64,000 nucleotides of DNA from Cryoendolithus antarcticus (Eukaryota > Ascomycota > Dothideomycetes > Cladosporiales > Cladosporiaceae). Made by a program: the position numbers and the translations under genes. The stretch spans positions 248,001 through 312,000 of the forward strand of contig NAJO01000028.1 of the NCBI GenBank assembly GCA_002077065.1, read 5' to 3'. Below the pieces are notes generated by a model. The model was not told the DNA's origin, did no database searches, and was given only the letters and a program-made list of their open reading frames with translations. Below, piece after piece: positions 52,717 to 62,449 of this stretch; the stretch's first letter is position 1; every line of letters begins with the position of its first letter.

Positions 52717-54569
52717 TCATGGGGTGTCGACTGGAACCCGAACCACCCTAATTTCGCTGCTCTCTCCAAATCCCAAAGCCACATCCTCGCCCTCCTCGTC
52801 ATCGGTCGCGGTCGAGTCCGTCACTTCCACTGCCGTCAAATCGATCAGCACCGTACCAAGCCCATGCTCGACCTTGTCATTGTTCTTCGCCTTCTTCCGC
52901 TCCCTCTTCTGCTGGTCCTTATCGATCGACCAGAACAATTCAGTAGACTGATTGAGGCGGTCGTCCTCGTCGCGAAAGTCCCTGCCATCGCAGACTTTAT
53001 CGACCACGTTGTCGGGCAAGGTCTTCAAGTCAAACACGTTGATGCAGTCACGTAGGAGATCGAGGTACTGCATGACCCCAGGCAGATTCGCGGCAACGTT
53101 GGTGATATCCTCGTAGGAAGTGCCGTCGGGGTGCATTTACAGCTCTTCGATGTCGTATACTAGCTTCTTGTTAGCACATGTGTGGTCGATACAACGCGAA
53201 TCCGTGATGAGGACTTACCACTGTAGTGAGTCATGATCCATGACAGGAACACCGGTTCCCGAGCTGGGCGTTTGTGGAAGGTCAGAAGGTTGAGGAAGAC
53301 GTAGAGATGTGGCTGGTCGACACCTGCTAAACGGTAACCTCCGACCTTTGATTTGGTGCCAAAGTGTAGTGCAAGCTTGCGCACTAGCATCAGCAGCTCG
53401 ACAGTCATGGGCTCCTCCTTGTCACAGTCGGTATAAGAGTAGAGCGACGTAGCATTGCGCACGCCTTCTTTGGGAGGGTAGCCGGGGGCCCTGCACCTAA
53501 CTTGGCCCTGATACAAGCCAACACGACCGCAGCCTCGAGGCGTCTCGAAGTCCGGGAAGAGCTTGTAAAGCCCATCAGCGATGAGGTCTGCAAGGTCAGC
53601 CTGCAGTAGAGTAGAGTTCGTATGATGAAGGCTGCCCCACGTTAAATACTCGTGGGTGAACTTGCGAGGGTGTATGTCGCCTTGCATGTAAGGGTCCCAG
53701 ATGTAGTCGTCGTTGTAGATATCGAAATGGTTCGCTAGATCAAGTGCCGACCAGAACGGTACCGGCTTTTCATTCATATCTTCGCAGGCGCGGCGGTCAA
53801 CGATCTGGATTGTCACATTGCCCTGTCTCTCCGAGTGACGGTTCAGAGCGTGGATGAAGAGAAACATGAAGTCATTCGAGTACGAGAGGAACTCATCAAT
53901 CTCCAGATCCTTCCATACCAGGTGGTTGACGAGGATGTAGATCATGTCCGCGACCGTCATGCCATCGATATGTTTCGGCACTCGATTCGAGCGGCTTGCC
54001 GCAGAGGGCAGGAGGACATCTTGTGCTGTGTGTCCGTTCGTGCGACGCTTGTTGGCTTTAATGTTGCCGGGCTTGTGGCCTGCAGCTATCGAGACCGTGC
54101 GACCGACGTAGGGCGAGCCGCGAGACCCGATCTTGGCGAGGAACTTCATGGTGTCCTCTGAGATTTTGACTGTCGGCAGGGACTTCAGCAGCGCGATATA
54201 AGCCGCTCCTGCAACAGGCTTCTCGACTTCTTCTTCTTTGTCCGGTTCGATCGAGTCTACTGCCTCATCTTCGAGGACCGTCGAGTTTGCAAGATGAAAC
54301 CTCTGTGTCTGGCTCTGCTTCTTCGCCTTTCGCTTTGCTCTGCGCTCTTGCCCCTGCTCGAACTTCGTGAGTACTGTCGCCACAATGCTGACCGGGTCAG
54401 ATTGCAAGTCCTGCCATTTGCCAGCGCGCACGTCGTTGGCCCGTTCTAGGCGAAACGCCCGGTCGCGCTCGGCTTTCAGCTGAACAGTCCTTGAGGTTGA
54501 TGTAGCCCCAATTCGGCGCTTTGCGATGGGCATCGCTGCGTTGCGAAGGTGTTTGCGCTTCATGGCCAT
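52717..54569 (-). pseudogene. unknown protein gene with in-frame TAA
   Basis: Exons 54569-53219 and 53159-52717 (59-nt intron, GTAAGT, GCTAAC branch site, CTAG) make 598 codons. Codon 458 is TAA (53139-53137), seven codons into exon 2, after SVYDIEEL. The same frame then continues at once with MHPDGTSYEDITNVAANLPG and 130 more protein-like residues. The N-terminus is Lys/Arg-rich (MAMKRKHLRNAAMPIAKRR) with more basic stretches (RRAKRKAKK), suggesting a nuclear protein. The middle is folded-looking with many aromatic residues (HFDIYNDDYIWDPYMQGDIH, YLTWGSLHHTN). No family was recognised. If TAA is real, the product is 457 residues and the rest is a remnant or a readthrough extension. Confidence 0.5.
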
Positions 54570-55232
54570 GGCAATGTGCAGGTCTGTATTGCAGTATGCA
54601 TGTCCGGCTTCGCTGCTGGCGATGTGATAAGTCAATGAGTGTATGATCTAGGATGGCACCCAAAGCTTATATGATCCGAGTACTGTTATCGCTGTGGTGC
54701 TGAGTGCAAGGACTCACTCGATCTTAGGACCACCTTCGTTGTAACTTTAGTGTCAAATGAGCTGGACTCGAGTGAGGTGCTTTATCACCATACGCAACGC
54801 AAGATGGGCTTCATTCCAGTCTTGTCACGTCAGTACAACCTGGATTTGCAGAGTCCTTCATTGCAGGCTGGTGCCGTCGTCACTGCAATCCCAGAGTGGA
54901 GTGAGCCAAGGTCGAGTGAAGCTACTCCGGAATGTCTATGAGGTGGACTTTAAACCAGTTCAACGGACGCAGTAACTGTGTTCAGTGACTTCGGACGCCA
55001 TCATCAACGTGGCTTCAGTGTAGAGCCAGACGGAGCCAGGTATCGTGTCGCTGATCCGTGCGTGGATGATCCGGACTGTGGTGCCTACAAGTAACCTCGA
55101 AGTCAGTGCGACAGCAGATCATGCGAGCGGATCACCTGGATTCCTCACTGAGCTAGCCATGAGAAGAAGAGACACTGAGCTGTCATTATGCAATACTACC
55201 AACCCAGACCTTCACTCACTTGACGTACTTAC
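54570..55232. other. intergenic
   Basis: About 660 bases between the SDR stop at 55233 and the start of the broken unknown gene at 54569. The left part is likely the promoter of the latter. No coding frame, tRNA or repeat was recognised. Confidence 0.45.
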
Positions 55233-56143
55233 TCACCGCGCCAGATTAGCCGGTGCCGGCGCCCTCGGTCCCTGTGGCGTAACATACGCCTTCGTCAACC
55301 CACCATCGACCACAAAGTCCGTCCCGTTGACAAAGCTGCTCTCATCACTCGCCAAGAAAAGCACAGCTTGTGCCTGCTCAATCGCCTCTCCAAACCTTCC
55401 GGTCGGGAAATGGATCTCACGCCTGTGTCTCTTCGCCGCATCGTCGCCGAGCCAGTCCTGCAGCAGTGGGGTGTTCAAGGGAGCCGGGCAGAGCGAGTTG
55501 AAGCGATAGCTCTCTTTCGCGTGGACGATGGCAAGTTCGCGCGTCATGGCTAGGACTGCGCCTTTGGATGCCGTGTAGGCGAGCTGAGGTGTTGAAGCAC
55601 CGACAAGCGCGACCATGGAGGCGGTGTTGATGATGCTGCCGCGAGACTTCTTGTGTCTGCGAAGCGAGATAATGGCGTGCTTGCTGCCGTACCACACGCC
55701 CTTGACGTTGACAGCTTGCGTGAGGTCCCAGATCTTCTCCGGCGTATCGATGGCATCTGCGTCTATTAGCAGGAGAAGCACTGTGTATTGGAATCAGGAC
55801 ACAAACCTGCATCAGCTGGATGCATGATGCCCGCATTGTTGAACATCACGTCCACGCCACCCCAGTCATCCAGTGAATTTACGACACGCTCGATGTCGGC
55901 TTCTTTGGTGACATCGCAGTGTGCTGTATCGAGCTTACCTTTGGCGTTGGGCGCGAGCTCGTGCACCTTTTCTTTGGCCTTGGCGAGGGATGCTTCGGAG
56001 ACATCTGTCATCAGGACTGAGGCGCCTTCGCGCATGAAGAGGATTGTCGTCTCCAGACCGATGCCGCCGGCAGCACCAGTGATGATCGCATTCTTGCCTG
56101 CGAGACGGCCGTTGATTGGATATTTGCCTTCCCAGTCTGCCAT
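55233..56143 (-). CDS. short-chain dehydrogenase/reductase
   Basis: Exons 56143-55807 and 55762-55233 encode 288 residues. The intron is only 44 nt (GTTTGT, GCTAATAG). NAIITGAAGGIGLETTILF carries the TGxxxGIG cofactor motif (residues 22-29), VDVMFNNAGIMHPAD the NNAG motif, and SIINTASMVALVG the catalytic Ser. AYTASKGAVLAMTRELA holds Tyr175 and Lys179 of YxxxK. VNGTDFVVDGGLTKAYVTPQ ends the fold. This is a complete classical SDR, likely NAD(H)- or NADP(H)-dependent; the Asp after beta2 (MTDVSE) favours NAD. The substrate is unknown. The ATG of MADWEGKYPI was chosen because upstream codons in the frame look untranslated. Confidence 0.9.
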
Positions 56144-56760
56144 GTTGTCGAAATCAGTAGTTCGGATGCAGGATTGACAGGTCGCACGATATGACTTAGG
56201 GGAAGTTGATGGGTAGGAGACGATTCTTAATGGATGATAGAAGATAGATTGCCTGACTGACAACAGGACAGCCTTGCGATGACTGATGTTTGCCTCAATT
56301 TCCGTCGCACCTCGTCGCAGTTTCGTCCGGCGGTGAACGCATGCCGCACAATCTTTCAGATAACCCTTATGTCATCGTCCCGATAACGGACCTCACCATT
56401 CCGCCCTGGGGTAGGAATCCCGCGGGAGGCAGTGAGATGCTCGCTGGAAGTCATGTACTTGACATCGCGATGATATAGAGTCTCTTCGCTTCACAACAAG
56501 ACTAAATTGGACAGCGGGAGCGCCAGGAAGAAGGACGAATGGCAGTGACGTTGCGACGTGCATCGTTAGCGTGGTCGATCTGTTGAAGCTCCGCACGCGA
56601 CAGCAGGGCACAGAGCTATAAGCTATACAGATAGCAAAGTAGAGCTTCTACAACATTGCCCTGTCCCAATCGCTGGTCGCCTGTCAAGTCGCTCGCTGCT
56701 GCGCTACTCGTACTTCCATTCAGCGGTACCATTAACCAGCAGCACATCCTGCCAGCAACC
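56144..56760. other. intergenic, divergent promoters
   Basis: About 620 bases between the SDR start (minus) and the glutamine synthetase-like start (plus). It presumably holds both promoters. No defined element recognised. Confidence 0.45.
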
Positions 56761-58411
56761 ATGGCAATCACAGACGACCCCGCAGAGCTCACGCACGCCG
56801 ACCTAAAAGAACTCCTCAAAGACGACATCAGCGTCAAAGTTGGCGGCACCGACATCGATGGCATCCTCCGCGGCAAGCTCATGTCCAAGAAGAAATTCCT
56901 CTCCGTCTCCGAATCTGGCTTTGGCTTCTGCAGCGTGATCTTCGGCTGGGATATGCACGATCAGACGTATTTCAAGGAACTCAAGATCAGCAATAAGGAG
57001 AATGGGTACAGAGACATTGTGGCGGAGATAGACCTGGCGAGCTATAGGAGGATACCGTGGGAGAACGATATACCGTTCTTTCTAGTCAGTTTTAGGGAGC
57101 CCGAGGGCGGGCCACTGAGTGCTTGCCCACGGAGCTTGTTGGAGAAGCAAGTCAAGAAGATCAGTGATGCTGGGTATGGCGCGCTTGCTGGAGGTAAGGT
57201 AGTCTTCTTTCTTTGCTCTCATCCACCTTCGTCGACCAAGTCTACCACGGCCTCTCTGCTAGCCCAGGACTACAACCCGTACTAACACCAGCCTTCCACT
57301 CCCACAGCCGAATTCGAGTTTTACCAGTTCCGCGCCCCAACCAGGACCTCATCCCAAACCCCCCACACCGAACGCAACTCCTCAGCAACAGCCACCTACC
57401 TCCGCGAGAACCCCGTAAACTCTCTCCCTCCGCTGGAAGAAGGCATGTTCGGCTACTCCCTCACCCGCCCAATCCACAACCAAGATTACTACTACGGCAT
57501 CTTCGACGCCTGCGCAAAATTCCGCTGTAACATCGAGGGCTGGCACACCGAGTCCGGGCCCGGCGTGTACGAGGCAGCGCTCGAATATGGCGAGATCGCA
57601 GAGATGGCTGATCGTGCGGCGCTGTTCAAGTTGACGGTGAAGAATATCGGTAGTAAGTTTGGGATTACGCCGTGCTTTATGGCGAAGCCGAGGGAGGGGC
57701 TGCCGGGGAATAGCGGGCATGTGCATTTGTCGTTGACGGACAAGAAGGGAAAGAACTTGTTCTCAAGGGAGAAGCCGGATCCGAATGCTGCGTACCCTGA
57801 TCTGGCGCATCTGTCGGATCTTGGGCGACATTTTCTGGCTGGTCTGCTAGAAGGTTTGCCGGATGTGATGCCCATCGTTGCACCAACGATAAATAGCTAC
57901 AAGCGCCTTGTCGAAAACTTCTGGGCGCCCGTGACAGTCTCATGGGGTCTCGAACACCGCGCCGCATCGATCCGACTCATCGCCCCACCCACAGCGTCCC
58001 CCAAAGCAACACGCTTCGAAATACGCGTCCCTGGCGCAGACGCTAATACCTACCTCGTGCTCGCCACAATCTTAGCACTCGGCTGGCGAGGCGTGGAGAA
58101 GAAGCTGCAGCTGAAGATCCCGCCTCTAGGCAAGGGACAGGATGTTGGCGGGCAAGAGGATAAAGGTGAGAGGTTAGCGAAGAGCTTGAAGGAGGCTACC
58201 GAGAGGTTCAAGAGGAAAGGGAGCATTGCGAGGGAGGTGTTTGGGGATGACTTTGTGGATCACTTCGCAGGCACAAGGGAGCATGAGATTCGGTTGTGGG
58301 ATGAGGCTGTGACGGATTGGTGAGTCCTGTTATTCCTCCACGAGTTCTGGGCGAGCAATCGTACTGACTGAACTCTGCAGGGAGGTGAAGAGGTATATCG
58401 AGACGGTGTAG
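56761..58411 (+). CDS. glutamine synthetase-like enzyme (type I-like)
   Basis: Exons 56761-57193, 57308-58319 and 58381-58411 encode 491 residues. Introns are 114 and 61 nt, and the last exon holds only VKRYIETV-type residues. The N-terminal domain has GGTDIDGILRGKLMSKKKFL and CSVIFGWDMHDQTYF. Catalytic-domain motifs are GWHTESGPGVYEAAL (metal-binding Glu), NSGHVHLSLTD, SYKRLVENFWAPVTVSWGLE, HRAASIRLIAP and FEIRVPGADANTYLVLATIL. These match bacterial type I-like glutamine synthetases rather than the main fungal cytosolic enzyme. It may glutamylate an amine other than ammonia, as many such paralogues do. It lacks the amidohydrolase half of FluG. The substrate is not known. Confidence 0.88.
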
Positions 58412-58783
58412 TATCAACGCAAGTCGTTGACCTGTTGCCACGAGTTGCAGATCACTGCAATGAAGAGAACCAGATGCCCTAATGGTACCAATGCGAGCTT
58501 AGTATCATCCAAAACCTTCCACTCATCTTTTAGGCGTGAAGGTGTCTCTCTGGATATGTTCTACGGGCGTGCGGCAGTCTGACAAACAGCAATGCTGCCT
58601 CACTGTGACGATTTGGCTTCAACGCGTGAACTCGTCCAAAAGAGTAGCTAGGATAGAGGTCGCGCTTATCGCCGTGCTTGACTCGTTATCTCCGTACATT
58701 GCCAAATTCTCGAACTTCCAATCTGCAGACGCATTCGATTTCCTATACAGCTACAAGCCTTACCTGTAGCAGAACTCGCGATC
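58412..58783. other. intergenic upstream of BMS1
   Basis: About 370 bases between the glutamine synthetase-like stop and the BMS1 start. Likely BMS1 promoter and 5' UTR. Nothing else recognised. Confidence 0.5.
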
Positions 58784-61700
58784 ATGGCGGGCGAAGATCA
58801 GAGCCACACGGCTCATCGCCCAGCCAAGAAAGAGAAGAAGCACACCTCAGGCCAGCCAAACCCCAAAGCCTTCGCCTTCAACGCCCCCGGCCGCCTCGCA
58901 AAGCAAGCAGCCCGCAGCCACGATGTGAAAGAAAAGCGCCTACACGTCCCACTCGTTGATCGCTTGCCTGAGGAAGCGCCGCCCCTCGTCGTCGGCGTTG
59001 TCGGTCCGCCCGGTGTAGGTAAGACGACATTGATCAAGAGTCTGGTACGGCGATACACGAAGCAGAGCATCACCTTGATCACCGGTCCGATCACAGTGGT
59101 GACGAGCAAGCGACGGCGCCTCACATTCTTCGAAGCACCGAGCGATAGTCTGGCAAGCGCGATCGATCTGGCGAAAGTAGTGGACATTGTGCTCCTAATG
59201 ATCGACGGCAACTTTGGCTTCGAGATGGAGACGATGGAGTTCTTGACTGTGCTATCAAACACGGGTATGCCCGGAAACGTCTTCGGCATCTTGACCCATC
59301 TGGATCTGTTCAGGAAGCAAGAGGCGCTCAAGGCACAGAAGAAGAGGCTGAAGCATAGGTTCTGGAGTGAGCTGTATCAGGGCGCAAAGCTTTTCTATCT
59401 GTCCGGCGTAATCAATGGACGATATCCGGATCGGGAGGTTTTGAATTTGTCGAGGTTCTTGAGCGTGATGAAGAACCCGAGACCGTTGATTTGGAGGAAC
59501 AGTCATCCTTATGCGCTTGCGGATCGAATGCTAGATATCACGCCGCCTACACAGATCGAGGAGGATCCGCAGTGCGACCGGACTGTGGCGCTGTATGGAT
59601 ACCTGCGTGGGACGAATTTCCCCTCGCATGATGCGAGGGTACACATACCTGGACTCGGTGATTTGACAGTCACCCAGGTGGAGTCGCTTCCCGATCCTTG
59701 CCCTACACCATACTTCGAGGAGGCACAAGTCAAGGCTGGAGCAGCGAAAAAGCGAAGACGACTAGGCGAGAAGCAGAAGATCATATACGCGCCGATGAGC
59801 GACGTGGGAGGTGTACTCGTGGACAAGGATGCTGTCTACATTGACGTCAAGAGCAACACATTCGATGCTGATGACGACGAGGTGGAGCGAGGTTTCGGAG
59901 AGCAGATGATGGTCGGTCTGCAGGCTGAGCGTAGGCTGCTAGGCGAGGATGAGAGAGGTATCAGTCTGTTCGAGAAGGGCAGCAGACTGCAAGATATCGA
60001 GGAGGACTCAACCGTCGCCGACACTGGACGGAAAGCAAGGCGAATGCCAAAGCTAGCCGATCGGGAAGCTGGCGAAGATGAAGAGGACATTGATGATGAA
60101 GGGTTTGTCAGCGCTGATTCGGACGACGATGCCGATCTGGAGCGTCTGCAGCAAGCACCCGCGAAGCTTGGACGAGCGGCGAAGGACGAGCAGGTGGAGG
60201 GCGATGTCGCTTTTGCAGACTCGGACAGCGATCTCGGCAGTCTGTCCTCTGTCTCGGACCAAGAGTTGGAAGAGGGGGAGGACGACGATGATGAGGACGC
60301 AAGTGACGAAGATGAGGAAGATGAAGAGGACGAAGATGGCGAGCTACGATGGAAGTCGAAGATGGTCGAGCAGGCACAGGCGATGCATGGCAAGAAGCAT
60401 CCACATCGAGTCGCCGACATGGCCAGAATGCTGTATGATGATATGCTGTCTGTTGCGGAGGTCATACAGAAGTGGAAAGCCGAGGACGTGGACGTTACGG
60501 AAGAGGTGGAGGAAGACCAAGATGAGACGCTCTTCCAAGTCAAGAAGGTCAACGAGAGCGACGATGAGGACCGCATGATCCCGAAGCTCGACTACGCTCT
60601 TCTGGATGCGAAGTGGACGGACGAGGACAACATGCAGGTACTGAAGAAACGATTTTCCGCTGTACGCGGTACTGGCGCGAATGGTGAGCCAACTGCAGAG
60701 GGCGATGGCGACGAGGGCAATCTCAGCGACGGTGATGGAGCGTTCGAGGACCTCGAAAGCGGCGAGAAGCATGCAGCAGAAGAGGAAGCTGGGCCTGACG
60801 ATCTCGAGGCGGAGCGTCGAAAGAACGCGGCTCGCAAAGAGGAACTCAAGAACCGCTTCGAGGAAGAAGATCGCGAAGGTTTTCTCAACCCCAAGAACAC
60901 CAACCGCGACGCCAACGGCGAAGCAGAAGCTCGTGAATATGGCGAAGACGAATGGTACGATCAACAAAAAGCCCAGCTGCAGAAGCAGCAAGACATCAAT
61001 CGCCGCGAATTCGAAGCGCTCGACACCTCCTCCCGCGTCCGCGCCGAAGGCTTCAAAGCAGGCTCCTACTGCCGCGTGATCCTGCAGAATGTCCCTTCCG
61101 AGTTCATCTCGAACTTCAACCCTCGCTACCCTTTAGTATTAGGCGGTCTCCAGCCAACAGAAGAACGCATGGCTTATGTACAAGTCCGCATCAAGCGCCA
61201 CCGCTGGCACAAACGCATCCTCAAAACCAACGATCCCCTGATCTTCAGTCTCGGCTGGCGGCGCTTCCAGTCAACGCCAGTCTATAGCATCTCCGATTCG
61301 CGTACGCGGAATCGTATGCTAAAGTACACGCCAGAGCACATGCACTGTTTCGGGACGTTCTACGGCCCCCTTGCTGCCCCGAACACAAGCTTCGTCTGCG
61401 TGCAGAGCCTCTCGAACAAGAACCCGGGCTTCCGCGTAGCAGCAACGGGTGTAGTACTCAGCGTCGATGAAGGCACCGAGATTGTCAAGAAGTTGAAGCT
61501 CACTGGCCACCCCTACAAGATCTTCAAAAACACAGCCTTTATCAAAGACATGTTCTCCTCCTCCCTCGAAATCGCAAAGTTCGAAGGCGCCTCCATCCGC
61601 ACCGTGTCAGGCATCCGCGGTCAAATCAAGAAAGCCTTGTCGAAACCCGAGGGAAACTTCCGCGCGACCTTCGAGGACAAAGTACTCATGTCCGACATCG

Positions 61701-62275
61701 TGTTTCTCCGCGCCTGGTACCCCATCAAGCCGCACAGATTCTACAACCCTGTTACGAATCTGCTGTCAGCAGGGGATGCAGATACCTGGTCCGGCATGCG
61801 GCTCACTGGCCAACTGAGAGCAGATCTAAACCTCCCCGTCCCGGTAGCGAAGAACAGCACATACGCTCCCATCGAGCGACAGGAACGGCACTTCAACCCC
61901 CTCCGTGTCCCCCGCAAGTTGCAGTCCAATCTCCCCTTCAAATCCCAACTCACGACCATGGCCGCGCAGAAACCTGGCAAGGAGACTTATATCCAAAAGC
62001 GAGCCGTGGTGCTTAACGGCGAAGAGCGACAGGCACGACGGTTGATGCAGCTTGTGGGGCTTGTGAGGAAGGAGAAAGTTGAGAAGAGGGCTCGGAAGCA
62101 GGAGGAGCGGAAGGAGGGGTATAAGGCTAAGGTTGCTGAGAATGAGGGGAAGAGGAGGGAGAGGGAGAAGAGGGAGCGGGATGAGTTTTGGAGGAAGGAG
62201 GGGGGAAAGAGGAAAGGACGGGAGGAGGGAGGGGATGCTGGGGGCGGTGGGGGAAAGAGGAGAAAACGGGGGTGA
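58784..62275 (+). CDS. BMS1: ribosome biogenesis GTPase BMS1
   Basis: An intronless frame of 1163 residues, close to yeast Bms1 (1183). The start MAGEDQSHTAHRPAKKEKKH is basic. VVGVVGPPGVGKTTLIKSLV is the P-loop (74-81), and ITGPITVVTSKRRRLTFFEA follows. The AARP2CN-type domain (LRGTNFPSHDARVHIPGLGD), a long acidic linker near 420-530 encoded around 60070-60345, and the conserved C-terminal domain (GSYCRVILQNVPSEFISNFN, ILKTNDPLIFSLGWRRFQST, RATFEDKVLMSDIVFLRAWY) complete it. The end is very Lys/Arg/Glu/Gly-rich. Bms1 binds Rcl1 in the nucleolar small-subunit processome and is needed for 18S rRNA maturation. All motifs are intact. Confidence 0.96.
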   Translation: MAGEDQSHTAHRPAKKEKKHTSGQPNPKAFAFNAPGRLAKQAARSHDVKEKRLHVPLVDRLPEEAPPLVVGVVGPPGVGKTTLIKSLVRRYTKQSITLITGPITVVTSKRRRLTFFEAPSDSLASAIDLAKVVDIVLLMIDGNFGFEMETMEFLTVLSNTGMPGNVFGILTHLDLFRKQEALKAQKKRLKHRFWSELYQGAKLFYLSGVINGRYPDREVLNLSRFLSVMKNPRPLIWRNSHPYALADRMLDITPPTQIEEDPQCDRTVALYGYLRGTNFPSHDARVHIPGLGDLTVTQVESLPDPCPTPYFEEAQVKAGAAKKRRRLGEKQKIIYAPMSDVGGVLVDKDAVYIDVKSNTFDADDDEVERGFGEQMMVGLQAERRLLGEDERGISLFEKGSRLQDIEEDSTVADTGRKARRMPKLADREAGEDEEDIDDEGFVSADSDDDADLERLQQAPAKLGRAAKDEQVEGDVAFADSDSDLGSLSSVSDQELEEGEDDDDEDASDEDEEDEEDEDGELRWKSKMVEQAQAMHGKKHPHRVADMARMLYDDMLSVAEVIQKWKAEDVDVTEEVEEDQDETLFQVKKVNESDDEDRMIPKLDYALLDAKWTDEDNMQVLKKRFSAVRGTGANGEPTAEGDGDEGNLSDGDGAFEDLESGEKHAAEEEAGPDDLEAERRKNAARKEELKNRFEEEDREGFLNPKNTNRDANGEAEAREYGEDEWYDQQKAQLQKQQDINRREFEALDTSSRVRAEGFKAGSYCRVILQNVPSEFISNFNPRYPLVLGGLQPTEERMAYVQVRIKRHRWHKRILKTNDPLIFSLGWRRFQSTPVYSISDSRTRNRMLKYTPEHMHCFGTFYGPLAAPNTSFVCVQSLSNKNPGFRVAATGVVLSVDEGTEIVKKLKLTGHPYKIFKNTAFIKDMFSSSLEIAKFEGASIRTVSGIRGQIKKALSKPEGNFRATFEDKVLMSDIVFLRAWYPIKPHRFYNPVTNLLSAGDADTWSGMRLTGQLRADLNLPVPVAKNSTYAPIERQERHFNPLRVPRKLQSNLPFKSQLTTMAAQKPGKETYIQKRAVVLNGEERQARRLMQLVGLVRKEKVEKRARKQEERKEGYKAKVAENEGKRREREKRERDEFWRKEGGKRKGREEGGDAGGGGGKRRKRG

Positions 62276-62449
62276 GTGGAAGGGTGTGGGTGAGGAAGAT
62301 TATATATTATGTAAGGAGGTAGATATTACATGTCTTCTTGAGACTGTTGCCATGCCTTGCCGTCCAGCGCCTTGCTGTTCGTCCGTGCCGAAACGCCGTT
62401 TAGATGAGCCGCCCATATGTCGTCAAGCCATTACATCTCCTCATGCACT

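Noticed and set aside
20363..54569. Reassigned stop codons in this genome
   Set aside because: Intact genes in the window end with TAA, TAG and TGA at the expected family lengths, so a changed code does not fit.
20363..54569. Classical repeat-induced point mutation as the cause of the broken genes
   Set aside because: RIP leaves many clustered C-to-T changes in repeated DNA. Here each gene has only one or two lesions and otherwise normal coding sequence, and no repeats were seen.
59836..60991. Long Ser-rich minus-strand frames opposite BMS1
   Set aside because: They are the complement of the GAG/GAC-rich acidic linker of BMS1, not genes.
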